Below are positions 56,114-64,000 of a DNA stretch of 64,000 nt, piece by piece. The notes under the pieces were generated by a model, which was given only the letters and a program-made list of their open reading frames with translations, made no database searches and was not told where the DNA came from. This DNA comes from Nostoc carneum NIES-2107 (GTDB taxonomy: Bacteria > Cyanobacteriota > Cyanobacteriia > Cyanobacteriales > Nostocaceae). The stretch spans positions 2,141,947 through 2,205,946 of the forward strand of contig AP018180.1 in the NCBI GenBank assembly GCA_002368155.1, written 5' to 3'. The stretch's first letter is position 1. Every line of letters begins with the position of its first letter. The position numbers and the translations under genes were made by a program.

Positions 56114-57460
56114 ATGCGTATCCCCCGCTTCGCTAAAGTAATTGCGGCATTTCTCGTAGGAGTGATGCTGACGCAACTGTTACACGCTTGTGCACCGCGC
56201 TCTCAAGCTGCTGAGAAAACTACGCTGACAATCGCCACTGTAAATAATGGCGACATGGTAGTTATGCAGGGGCTTTCTCGCAAATTTGAGGAAGCTAATC
56301 GTGATATTCAACTGCGGTGGGTGGTGCTAGAAGAGAATGTTTTGCGCCAACGCACAACTACAGATGTTGCTAGCCAAGGCGGTCAATTTGATGTTCTGAC
56401 AATTGGTTCTTATGAAACACCAATCTGGGCTAGGCGGGATTGGTTAAGACCGTTGGATTTAGGCGCAAACTACGACGTAAATGATTTGCTCAAACCTATA
56501 CGTGAAGGACTTTCTCAGAACGGCAAACTTTATGCTGTGCCGTTCTACGGCGAAAGTTCCATGCTGTATTACCGCAAAGACTTGTTTGATCAAGCCGGGA
56601 TTACAGTTCCCGAACAGCCAACCTATCCCCAAATGCGAGAATGGGCCAGCAAAATTCACGATCCGAAGCGTGGAGTTTATGGGGTTTGCCTGCGTGGGAA
56701 ACCTGGTTGGGGTGAAAACATGGCATTTGTTTCCACATTGGTTAATACCTATGGTGGACGGTGGTTTGATATGAAGTGGCAACCAACGATTAATACTCCA
56801 GCTTGGAAAGAAGCGATCGCTTTTTATGTTGATTTGCTGCAAAAATATGGGCCGCCAGGAGCTAGTTCCAACGGATTTAATGAGAATCTAGCGTTATTCT
56901 CCACAGGTAAATGCGGGATGTGGGTAGATGCAACCGTTGCTGCGGGGCTGTTATCTAATCCCAAAGAATCCCAGGTTTACGATAAAGTTGGCTTTGCCCG
57001 TGCGCCAATTGAAAAATATCCCAATGGTTCAAATTGGCTTTGGGCTTGGGCGTTAGCAGTTCCCAAAACTTCAAAATCACCAGAAGCCGCGCAAAGGTTT
57101 GTGGCTTGGGCAACCTCCAAAGAATATATCCAACTAGTTGCAAAAGAAAATAGCTGGGTTGCTGTCCCTCCAGGAACTCGGACTTCCACATATCAAAATC
57201 CCAACTATCAAAAAGCTGCTCCTTTTGCCCCAATTGTGCTGAAAGCGATTCAATCTGCTGATATTACCCACCCAGCCGCAGAACCAACTCCTTATAAGGG
57301 TGTGCAATATGTGGATATTCCCGAATTTCAGGCGATTGGGACTTCGGTAGGGCAGACTTTGGCAGCAGCATTAACTAATCGGACTTCGGTAGACCAGGCG
57401 TTGCAGCGATCGCAGAATTCGACTGAACGCTTCATGAGGCATACGGGTTATATCGAGTGA
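56114..57460 (+). CDS. Polyol ABC transporter substrate-binding lipoprotein (SmoE-like)
   Basis: 448 aa. Signal with lipobox QLLHAC (Cys26). Family 1 solute-binding protein: LTIATVNNGDMVVMQGLSRK, FDVLTIGSYETPIWARRDWL, LYAVPFYGESSMLYYRKDLF and NGSNWLWAWALAVPKTSKSP. It resembles mannitol/sorbitol-binding proteins (SmoE/MtlE). It delivers the polyol to the two permeases downstream. AAGGAG precedes the ATG. Confidence 0.93.
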   Translation: MRIPRFAKVIAAFLVGVMLTQLLHACAPRSQAAEKTTLTIATVNNGDMVVMQGLSRKFEEANRDIQLRWVVLEENVLRQRTTTDVASQGGQFDVLTIGSYETPIWARRDWLRPLDLGANYDVNDLLKPIREGLSQNGKLYAVPFYGESSMLYYRKDLFDQAGITVPEQPTYPQMREWASKIHDPKRGVYGVCLRGKPGWGENMAFVSTLVNTYGGRWFDMKWQPTINTPAWKEAIAFYVDLLQKYGPPGASSNGFNENLALFSTGKCGMWVDATVAAGLLSNPKESQVYDKVGFARAPIEKYPNGSNWLWAWALAVPKTSKSPEAAQRFVAWATSKEYIQLVAKENSWVAVPPGTRTSTYQNPNYQKAAPFAPIVLKAIQSADITHPAAEPTPYKGVQYVDIPEFQAIGTSVGQTLAAALTNRTSVDQALQRSQNSTERFMRHTGYIE

Positions 57461-57521
57461 GGGCATGGGGCATAGGGCATTGAGCATGGGAAGAGACGAT
57501 ACTCAACCAAAAAAAATTTAA

Positions 57522-57597
57522 AATCCGTCTTGAAAAGTTTGCTCAACGGGGGGAACCCCCGCACGCAACTTTTCGCAAAATCCAAAATCTAAAATTC
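57522..57597. repeat. Dispersed repeat, right copy beside smoE
   Basis: Inverted relative to 55793: AATCCGTCTTGAAAAGTTTG, then GGGGGGAACCCCC and GCAACTTTTCGCAAAATCC. It ends four bases before the permease ATG, so that gene has no ordinary ribosome binding site. Confidence 0.78.
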
Positions 57598-57601
57598 GGT
57601 T

Positions 57602-58525
57602 ATGTCTTCTTCATTAGCGGTAAAACCGCAACGCGAAACGCCACCACCAGCTAGGCCACGAACTAAGCGACAAGCGTCAACTTTACCTCTGGTTGCGCCT
57701 TCGGTCGTTGTCTTGTTGCTGTGGATGATTGTGCCTCTGGTAATGACTTTATGGTTTTCTTTTCAGCGTTATAACTTGCTGAATCCAGATGCACGCAAAT
57801 TCATTGGGATTGAAAATTTTACGTTCATCCTGACTGACTCAGCTTTATGGACTTCAATCGCCATTACCATTATTCTGGTTGTCTCGGTTTTAGTAATCAC
57901 AATTGGGCTGGGCACATTACTTGCAGTGCTATTTGACCAAGATTTTTATGGGCGTGGTGTGGCGCGGGTGCTGGCAATTTCGCCGTTTTTTGTGATGCCT
58001 ACAGTTAGCGCCCTCATCTGGAAAAATATGCTGATGCATCCGGTGAATGGGCTGTTTGCACAAATCACCAGGGGTTTGGGTTTAGGGGCGATTGATTGGT
58101 TTGCTAGCGTTCCGCTGCTGGCAATCATTATTATTGTTTCTTGGGAATGGCTGCCTTTTGCTTTGCTGATTTTATTGACAGCTATTCAATCACTCGATCG
58201 CGATCAGTTAGAAGCAGCGCGAATGGATGGGGCAAATGCGATCGCTCTTTTTCGTTTCGTTATGCTACCGCATCTGAGCCGCGCCATTTCTGTAGTCGCC
58301 ATGATTGAGACGATTTTCTTCCTCACCATCTTTGCAGAAATTTTCGTCACCACAGGCGGCGGGCCGGGACTTGCAACCACAAACCTTGCCTATTACATCT
58401 TCCTCAAAGCCTTGCTGGAATTTGATGTTGGCGGTGCATCTGCTGGGGGATTAATCGCCGTTATCCTTGCCAACATTGTGGCAGTCTTCTTAATGCGTAG
58501 TGTTGCTCGTAATTTGGATACTTAA
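57602..58525 (+). CDS. Polyol ABC transporter permease (SmoF-like)
   Basis: 307 aa. Cytoplasmic N terminus, then six membrane helices beginning TLPLVAPSVVVLLLWMIVPL. The EAA loop is LEAARMDGANAIALFRFVML near residue 205. MalF-type sugar permease; the partner of the following gene. Only a dispersed repeat lies in the gap to the binding-protein gene. Confidence 0.94.
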   Translation: MSSSLAVKPQRETPPPARPRTKRQASTLPLVAPSVVVLLLWMIVPLVMTLWFSFQRYNLLNPDARKFIGIENFTFILTDSALWTSIAITIILVVSVLVITIGLGTLLAVLFDQDFYGRGVARVLAISPFFVMPTVSALIWKNMLMHPVNGLFAQITRGLGLGAIDWFASVPLLAIIIIVSWEWLPFALLILLTAIQSLDRDQLEAARMDGANAIALFRFVMLPHLSRAISVVAMIETIFFLTIFAEIFVTTGGGPGLATTNLAYYIFLKALLEFDVGGASAGGLIAVILANIVAVFLMRSVARNLDT

Positions 58526-58599
58526 AACCAAGTTCCCAAAATTCAGATCCCAACACAACCTAATTACGAATTACGAATTACAAATTACGAATTACCATC

Positions 58600-59421
58600 A
58601 TGGCACGTAAAAATTCAAAGCGCTGGCTATGGACATTACTCGGTTGGCTGGCTGCTTGTCTGTTATTTTTCCCCATTTTCTGGATGTTTATCACCAGTTT
58701 CAAAACCGAAGTTGCAGCAGTTTCCACTCCTCCGCAATTATTTTTCCGCCCAACATTAGAAAATTATGTTGCCATCCAAGACCGGGCAAATTACTGGAAT
58801 TATGCATTTAATAGCGTAGCCATTTCTCTTGGTTCAACAATAATCGCGCTATTACTTGCCATACCTGCCGCTTACGCGATGGCATTCTTCCCCACCAAAC
58901 GCACCAAGGGAACTCTGCTGTGGATGTTGTCTACCAAAATGCTGCCACCCGTGGGCGTATTAGTTCCCATCTACATTTTGTGCCGCAACGCCGGGTTACT
59001 AGATACCCGCATCGGTTTAATTATCATCTATACCTTAATTAATTTGCCGATTGTCGTCTGGATGATTTACAGCTTCTTTAAAGAAGTCCCTAAAGATATC
59101 CTCGAAGCCGATCGCATGGATGGCGCAACCACCCAGCAAGAACTGCTTCACGTCTTACTCCCATTAGCATTACCCGGAATTGCCTCCACTGCCTTACTCT
59201 CAATTATCTTGTCTTGGAACGAAGCATTTTGGAGCCTTAACTTAACAACAGCAGACGCAGCACCACTTACAGCCTTTATTGCTTCATTTTCCAGCCCCCA
59301 AGGATTATTTTGGGCAAAACTTTCCGCAGCATCAACACTAGCGATCGCACCCATCCTCATCTTTGGTTGGCTAAGTCAACGGCAATTAGTGCGAGGTCTG
59401 ACCTTTGGTGCAGTGAAGTAG
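58600..59421 (+). CDS. Polyol ABC transporter permease (SmoG-like)
   Basis: 273 aa, six membrane helices, MalG-type. The EAA loop is LEADRMDGATTQQELLHVLL near residue 168, and the first helix is WLWTLLGWLAACLLFFPIFW. It forms the channel with the preceding permease. A short ATTACGA heptamer array (58561-58595) precedes the ATG. Confidence 0.94.
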   Translation: MARKNSKRWLWTLLGWLAACLLFFPIFWMFITSFKTEVAAVSTPPQLFFRPTLENYVAIQDRANYWNYAFNSVAISLGSTIIALLLAIPAAYAMAFFPTKRTKGTLLWMLSTKMLPPVGVLVPIYILCRNAGLLDTRIGLIIIYTLINLPIVVWMIYSFFKEVPKDILEADRMDGATTQQELLHVLLPLALPGIASTALLSIILSWNEAFWSLNLTTADAAPLTAFIASFSSPQGLFWAKLSAASTLAIAPILIFGWLSQRQLVRGLTFGAVK

Positions 59422-59487
59422 GTTTATTCTTTGCGCCTTTGCGCCTCTGCGTGAGAAAAAATTCAACCCCCTTAATACAAAAATCTT

Positions 59488-60636
59488 ATGTCAACAGTTG
59501 CTTTAAGAGATATCCATAAAACCTACGCCGACACAGAGATTATCAAAGGCATAGATCTCGACATTGGCGATCGCGAATTTGTTGTCTTTGTCGGCCCCTC
59601 CGGTTGCGGTAAATCCACCTTACTCCGCATGATTGCTGGATTAGAAGAAATTTCCGCCGGCGATTTGCTCATCGATGGGCAGAAAGTCAATGATGTACCT
59701 CCAGATAAACGCGGTTTGGCGATGGTGTTTCAAACCTACGCCTTATATCCCCACATGACAGTGGCAGAGAATATGGCCTTTAGCCTCCGCCTGGCGGGAA
59801 TGCCCAAAGCCCAACGCCTTGCAAGGGCGCGTGAAGTCGCCCGCATCCTGCAACTAGAACCACTTTTAAACCGCAAACCCAAAGAACTCTCCGGAGGACA
59901 ACGCCAACGGGTAGCGATTGGTCGTGCTTTGGTGCGGAATCCCAAAGTATTTTTGTTTGATGAGCCGTTATCTAACCTAGATGCTGCTTTACGGGTGCAG
60001 ATGCGGATTGAGCTGGCTAGTTTACACGACAGCTTGCAAGCGACGATGATTTATGTCACCCACGACCAAGTTGAGGCCATGACCCTTGCTGATAAAATTG
60101 TCGTATTGCAAGGCGGCATTATCGAACAAGTGGGTTCTCCCCTGGAACTGTACCACCATCCCCGCAATATCTTCGTCGCCGGATTTATTGGTTCACCGAA
60201 AATGAACTTTATCCCGGTAACAGTGTCAGCCGTTAATGACTCTGGAACCACTGTGAGATTACCTGGTGACACAACTGTAATGATTCCCGTGCAGCCAAGA
60301 ACTTTATCAGTTGGTGATCGCGCCACCTTAGGAATTCGTCCCGAACATCTGCGGCTTGATCGCAATAACCCCAGTATCAATGGCGAAGTACTAGTTGTAG
60401 AAAGACTGGGTGGAGAAACCTATCTCTACGTCAAAATTGCAGGTGGTGAGACCATCGTTGTGCAAACAGATGGAGACGAGCCTGCCCAATTACACGATTT
60501 TGTTCCGATTTACATTAACGGTGAACTTTGCCATTTGTTCGATCAAAGCGGTGAAGCCATACCTAAAGCTCGCCGTCACCACTTAACCATAAATCAAACC
60601 AATGAACAGCAATATCAGCACAAGCTCAGCAATTAA
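59488..60636 (+). CDS. Polyol ABC transporter ATPase (SmoK/MalK-type)
   Basis: 382 aa. Walker A GPSGCGKST near residue 36, signature [18 protein letters not shown], Walker B VFLFDEPLSNLD, switch YVTHDQVEAMT, then a C-terminal TOBE/regulatory domain from about 240 (FIGSPKMNFIPVTVSAV, GIRPEHLRL). It powers the polyol importer. The end overlaps the start of the dehydrogenase gene by 35 bases. Confidence 0.95.
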   Translation: MSTVALRDIHKTYADTEIIKGIDLDIGDREFVVFVGPSGCGKSTLLRMIAGLEEISAGDLLIDGQKVNDVPPDKRGLAMVFQTYALYPHMTVAENMAFSLRLAGMPKAQRLARAREVARILQLEPLLNRKPKELSGGQRQRVAIGRALVRNPKVFLFDEPLSNLDAALRVQMRIELASLHDSLQATMIYVTHDQVEAMTLADKIVVLQGGIIEQVGSPLELYHHPRNIFVAGFIGSPKMNFIPVTVSAVNDSGTTVRLPGDTTVMIPVQPRTLSVGDRATLGIRPEHLRLDRNNPSINGEVLVVERLGGETYLYVKIAGGETIVVQTDGDEPAQLHDFVPIYINGELCHLFDQSGEAIPKARRHHLTINQTNEQQYQHKLSN

Positions 60637-62089
60637 GCTGAATGAAGCATCTTTATCTCGGTTAGCAAGTAATGTACGCGTACCCCAATATGATCGCCAC
60701 CAAATCGTGAACGGCATTGTCCACATCGGTGTAGGTGGGTTCCATCGGGCACACCAGGCATTATATCTTGATAACTACTTTCATCAGCATCCTGGCAGTG
60801 ATTGGGGAATTTGCGGGGTTGGGCTACTGGAATTCGACCAACGAATGCGGGATGCACTGAATTCTCAAGATTGTTTGTATACCTTAGTGGAAAGGTCACC
60901 AGCAGGTGACAAAGCCCGCGTCATTGGTGCAATTACAAAATATCTCTTTGCCCCAGATAATTGCCAAGCAGTAATTGACACCTTAGCAGATCCCCAATGC
61001 CGCATCGTTACCCTAACTATTACCGAAGGTGGCTACTACTATATAGAAGGTAGCGGAGAATTCGATGCCAATCACCCAACAATTCAGTACGATTTACAGC
61101 ATCCCGACGAGCCAATTGGCGTATATGGCTTTTTAACAGCAGCTCTGGAACGTCGCCGCCAACAGGGACTAGCACCGTTTACCGTATTATCCTGCGACAA
61201 CTTGCAAGGTAATGGCAACATTGCCCGCAAAATGTTAATTGCATTTGCAGAAATGCGCGATTCAGAGTTGCGACGCTGGATTGCTGACTATGTAACTTTC
61301 CCCAACTGTATGGTCGATCGCATTACCCCCGCCACCACTCCAGCCGATATCAAAATGGTGGCAGAACAGTTTAATATTGATGATGCTTTTCCAGCTGTTG
61401 CCGAACCGTTTCTGCAGTGGGTAGTTGAAGACAATTTCTGTGCAGGTAGGCCAGATTGGGAATCAGTTGGCGTGCAGATGACTCAGGATGTTCATCCCTA
61501 TGAAATGATGAAAATCCGATTGCTCAACGCCAGCCACTTGTTAATTGGCTATCTCGGCTCCTTGGCAGGTTACACCTACGTCCACGAAGTCATGGCAGAT
61601 CCCTTGATTCGCCAAGCTGTCGATAATTTAATGGCAGAAGTTACGCCCACACTCCAACCTTTACCAGGAATTGATTTAGATAATTACAAACAGACCTTAA
61701 TTGAACGCTTTGCCAATCCCAAAATTCGCGATCAACTGCCGCGTCTTTGCCTCAATAGCTCCGCCAAAATGCCAAAATTTGTTCTCGGTTCAGTCCGCGA
61801 CGCACTAAACCAAGGCGGTGCTATTAACTACATGAGTCTCACGGTTGCAGCTTGGTTTCGTTACCTCAACGGCAAGGATGACCAAGGTAACCCCATTCCC
61901 ATAGATGACCCAATAGCTGATACACTAACTCAACTAGCTACTTCCAGTGGTTCTAATGCCAAACCATTGCTCAACCTCACTGAGATTTTTGGCGATTTAT
62001 CGCAGTCAAAACTTTTTGTTGAGACCGTTACGAACCATTTACGCAGATTATATGAGTTTGGCGCTAAAGAAACCTTAGCCCGATTCTGA
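60602..62089 (+). CDS. Mannitol dehydrogenase family protein (MtlK-like)
   Basis: 495 aa, as for mannitol 2-dehydrogenases. N-terminal NAD site HIGVGGFHRAHQALYLDNYF, and the catalytic segment MMKIRLLNASHLLIGYLG with the Lys, Asn and His used by the family. It oxidises mannitol to fructose and often arabitol to xylulose, which would explain the xylulokinase downstream. Start at 60602 inside the ATPase gene end; translational coupling is likely. Confidence 0.94.
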   Translation: MNSNISTSSAIKLNEASLSRLASNVRVPQYDRHQIVNGIVHIGVGGFHRAHQALYLDNYFHQHPGSDWGICGVGLLEFDQRMRDALNSQDCLYTLVERSPAGDKARVIGAITKYLFAPDNCQAVIDTLADPQCRIVTLTITEGGYYYIEGSGEFDANHPTIQYDLQHPDEPIGVYGFLTAALERRRQQGLAPFTVLSCDNLQGNGNIARKMLIAFAEMRDSELRRWIADYVTFPNCMVDRITPATTPADIKMVAEQFNIDDAFPAVAEPFLQWVVEDNFCAGRPDWESVGVQMTQDVHPYEMMKIRLLNASHLLIGYLGSLAGYTYVHEVMADPLIRQAVDNLMAEVTPTLQPLPGIDLDNYKQTLIERFANPKIRDQLPRLCLNSSAKMPKFVLGSVRDALNQGGAINYMSLTVAAWFRYLNGKDDQGNPIPIDDPIADTLTQLATSSGSNAKPLLNLTEIFGDLSQSKLFVETVTNHLRRLYEFGAKETLARF

Positions 62090-62129
62090 GAGAAAACCGA
62101 TTTTCCATGATAGTGGAGTCCATACCGAA

Positions 62130-62612
62130 ATGCGAATTGAACCATACGAAGATAGTTACCTTGATGGCATCAAGAGTCTTTCGATTCGGGCATGGGCTCC
62201 GGTTTTTGATTCGCTTGAGAAAGCAATGGATCTTGACGTGTATCGCTCATTCTATCCCGATGATTGGCGTGTCAGCCAGCTTCATGCTGTCCAAGAAGTC
62301 TGTGCGGCTGCAGATACAAAGGTGTGGGTGGCGATTGAATCTGGTGCAATCATGGGCTTTGTAGCTGTGAAACTCCACTCCGAGAGCCGCATGGGAGAAA
62401 TCTATATGATTGCTGTCCATCCAGACTATCAACGTCGAGGTATTGGCTCCGCTTTAATAGAATTTGCTCTCGATTGGATGAAAGTTGCTGGGATGTCTGT
62501 TGTTATGGTGGAAACCGGAGGCGATCCAGGCCATGCTCCGGCACGTTTTACCTATGAACAACTGGGTTTTAGGCTGTTCCCAGTCGCCAGGTACTTCAAG
62601 AAATTGGGTTAG
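62130..62612 (+). CDS. GNAT-family acetyltransferase
   Basis: 160 aa. Acetyl-CoA site IAVHPDYQRRGIGSALIEFA near residues 95-115, preceded by VAIESGAIMGFVAVK and followed by VMVETGGDPGHAPARFTYEQ, LGFRLF. The substrate is unknown. It is inserted between two sugar genes (40 and 27 bases), so it is in the operon, perhaps by chance of transfer. Confidence 0.92.
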   Translation: MRIEPYEDSYLDGIKSLSIRAWAPVFDSLEKAMDLDVYRSFYPDDWRVSQLHAVQEVCAAADTKVWVAIESGAIMGFVAVKLHSESRMGEIYMIAVHPDYQRRGIGSALIEFALDWMKVAGMSVVMVETGGDPGHAPARFTYEQLGFRLFPVARYFKKLG

Positions 62613-62639
62613 TTCACGATTAAGGATTTGGAGGGGCAA

Positions 62640-64000
62640 TTGGCTGAAATCGTAATTGGCTTAGACTTGGGTACAGGTGGAGTAAGAGCGATCGCAGTTG
62701 ACCTAAAAGGGCAAATGATCGCGCAAGCAACGAAAAGCTATCCTTTATTAACTCCACAACATGGTTGGACGGAACAAAATTCATCAGATTGGGTGGAAGC
62801 AAGTTTGGCTGCTCTCTCTGATGTTACTCAACAGCTAAATGGATACCAAGTCATTGCCCTGGGTTTGTCTGGACAAATGCATGGTATGGTTCCTGTTGAT
62901 AGAGAAGGTCAAGCAATTAGACCAGCAATTTTGTGGAACGATCAGCGCACTGGTGAAGCTGTAGCTGAAATTGAAGCCGCTATTCCCCGTCAGGAGTTAA
63001 TTCAGCGCACTGGAAATCCTGCAATTACTGGGTTTCAACTACCAAAGCTTTTATGGTTACGATCTGAAGAACCACAAGCCTATACTCGGTTGTGGCAAAT
63101 TCTCTTGCCCAAAGATTATCTGGGATATGTGCTAACTGGCGAACTTGCGACAGAACCATCTGATGCGTCTGGTGTCGGGTGTTTGAATTTAGCCAATCGC
63201 CAATGGGATACAGATATTCTTGATGCTCTGGATATTAACCCAGCATTATTTCCCCCAGTCATCGAATCTACTGCGAGCGCTGGACGGCTCAAACCAGAAA
63301 TAGCCAACCGCGTAGGACTTCCAGCCGGATTACCTGTAGTTGCTGGCGGCGGTGACAATGCAGCTGCAGCAATTGGTTTGGGTATTTCATCCAGCAACCT
63401 TAACTTGGGTAGTTTGAGTATTGGCACATCGGGAGTTATCTTTGCACCATGCGTAGGCGTAGCCCGTCGTAGACATCGCCCAATTCCCGATCCTCAAGGT
63501 AGAGTACATTTGTTCTGTCATGTCGATGGCGGCTATCATCTACTAGGAGTAACGCTAGCGGCTGGTGGTTCTTTGCGTTGGTATCGAGATACATTTGCAC
63601 CGCAGATATCTTACACCGAGTTGATGGAAATGGCAGAGCGATCGCTACCTGGATCGCGTGGTGTGTTATTTCTCCCTCATCTTTCAGGAGAACGCAGTCC
63701 CCACCTCGACCCTAAGACAAGGGGTGCTTTGGTGAATTTGTCATTAGCGCATACCCAAGCAGATATCATTCGCGCAGTTTTAGAGGGGGTGGCTTTTAGC
63801 TTGCGGGAAGCCTTGGAAGTAATTAGTGCGATCGCCTTTGGCGCTGCGCCCCGCGCAATCGCTCCGGTTCATCAACTCTTAGCTACAGGTGGAGGCGCAC
63901 GCTCTCAAACTTGGCTTAAAATTCTCGCAGATGTTTTGCAAACAGAACTGATTGCGCCTAAAGCTGAAGAAGGAGCCGCTTACGGAGCAGCTATTCTAGC
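62640..64000 (+). CDS. xylB: Xylulokinase, partial at right edge, with two in-frame repeat insertions
   Basis: At least 453 codons from a TTG at 62640, which has GGAGGGG five bases upstream. FGGY kinase pattern: [59 protein letters not shown] and [20 protein letters not shown]. It phosphorylates xylulose to xylulose 5-phosphate for the pentose phosphate pathway. Two segments that fit no xylulokinase ([10 protein letters not shown] and FGAAPRAIA) are encoded by small dispersed repeats, at 63450-63479 and 63828-63862, both in frame. The C terminus lies outside the window. Confidence 0.93.
   Translation, partial: MAEIVIGLDLGTGGVRAIAVDLKGQMIAQATKSYPLLTPQHGWTEQNSSDWVEASLAALSDVTQQLNGYQVIALGLSGQMHGMVPVDREGQAIRPAILWNDQRTGEAVAEIEAAIPRQELIQRTGNPAITGFQLPKLLWLRSEEPQAYTRLWQILLPKDYLGYVLTGELATEPSDASGVGCLNLANRQWDTDILDALDINPALFPPVIESTASAGRLKPEIANRVGLPAGLPVVAGGGDNAAAAIGLGISSSNLNLGSLSIGTSGVIFAPCVGVARRRHRPIPDPQGRVHLFCHVDGGYHLLGVTLAAGGSLRWYRDTFAPQISYTELMEMAERSLPGSRGVLFLPHLSGERSPHLDPKTRGALVNLSLAHTQADIIRAVLEGVAFSLREALEVISAIAFGAAPRAIAPVHQLLATGGGARSQTWLKILADVLQTELIAPKAEEGAAYGAAIL
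63450..63479 (+). repeat. Small dispersed repeat inserted in xylB (first)
   Basis: TGCGTAGGCGTAGCCCGTCG and the end AGACATCGC match the intergenic copy at 41613-41641 with a few changes. In frame it adds about ten residues to a surface-like segment before [10 protein letters not shown]. Confidence 0.75.
63828..63862 (+). repeat. Small dispersed repeat inserted in xylB (second)
   Basis: GCGATCGCCTTTGGCGCTGC, then GCCCCGCGCAATCGC. The HIP1-like ends (GCGATCGC and GCAATCGC) look like a duplicated target. It adds FGAAPRAIA between ISAIA and [10 protein letters not shown]. Confidence 0.65.

Overview
The window comes from a filamentous, probably heterocyst-forming cyanobacterium of the Nostoc/Calothrix/Tolypothrix group. 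The evidence is many HIP1 octamers (GCGATCGC), phycocyanin and rod-linker genes, an SLH-OprB porin, a NIF3-like protein and DUF2808 protein of cyanobacterial type, and many heptamer tandem repeats and small palindromic repeats typical of Nostocales. The second-phycocyanin operon with eradicated Met and Cys is known from Calothrix/Fremyella (Tolypothrix) PCC 7601, so a close relative is likely. Nothing in the window fixes the species.

Left part (1-11063, all minus strand): an extracellular contractile injection system (eCIS, of the kind described as thylakoid-anchored in Anabaena). Read from its promoter leftwards it holds a Pvc16-type cap, an uncharacterised conserved subunit, one sheath, two tube proteins, a 54-aa DUF5908-like protein, a LysM tube-baseplate adaptor, a VgrG-like spike, a PAAR tip, a gp25-like baseplate protein and a large baseplate protein that runs off the left edge. 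Then come a DODA-family gene, a DUF2808 protein, a D-2-hydroxyacid dehydrogenase and a NIF3-like protein.

Centre (about 15.9-41.3 kb): a sulfur-starvation island. It combines scavenging with sparing. Scavenging: an AsfABC-like set (flavoprotein, 2[4Fe-4S] ferredoxin, binding protein), three sulfonate-type binding lipoproteins, one SsuB ATPase, one SsuC permease and a TauD-type dioxygenase. Sparing: a phycocyanin operon (cpcB, cpcA, two rod linkers, cpcD) whose proteins keep only initiator Met and chromophore Cys. The same depletion is seen in proteins not normally discussed this way: a 610-aa porin with one Met and no Cys, a 287-aa TauD with one Met and no Cys, and a 607-aa Tat-exported vanadium-haloperoxidase-like protein with one Met and two Cys. 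A shared DNA element (TACT..., TYGACC, ACCGTA, TTTA) lies upstream of the flavoprotein operon, the porin and ssuB, and in part, inverted, upstream of the second binding protein. It is a candidate sulfur-response operator. I consider this the most interesting system in the window.

Right of this (41.9-47.8 kb): an export operon with a transposase-like HTH protein, a 1016-aa ABC exporter (cNMP-like N terminus, C39 peptidase, ABC), an HlyD-type adaptor and a tiny HTH protein. No double-glycine substrate was seen. A 2.4-kb gene-poor stretch follows, then pyrB and mgtE (the latter with a strong hairpin beside its ribosome binding site) and a decayed IS66 transposase.

Right end (53.9-64.0 kb): a polyol utilisation locus resembling the smo operon of Rhodobacter: SorC-type regulator and SDR dehydrogenase on the minus strand, divergent from SmoE-, SmoF-, SmoG- and SmoK-like ABC transporter genes, a mannitol dehydrogenase, a GNAT protein and xylulokinase (cut by the right edge). 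The expected chemistry is mannitol/sorbitol to fructose and arabitol to xylulose 5-phosphate. xylB carries two small dispersed repeats inserted in frame.
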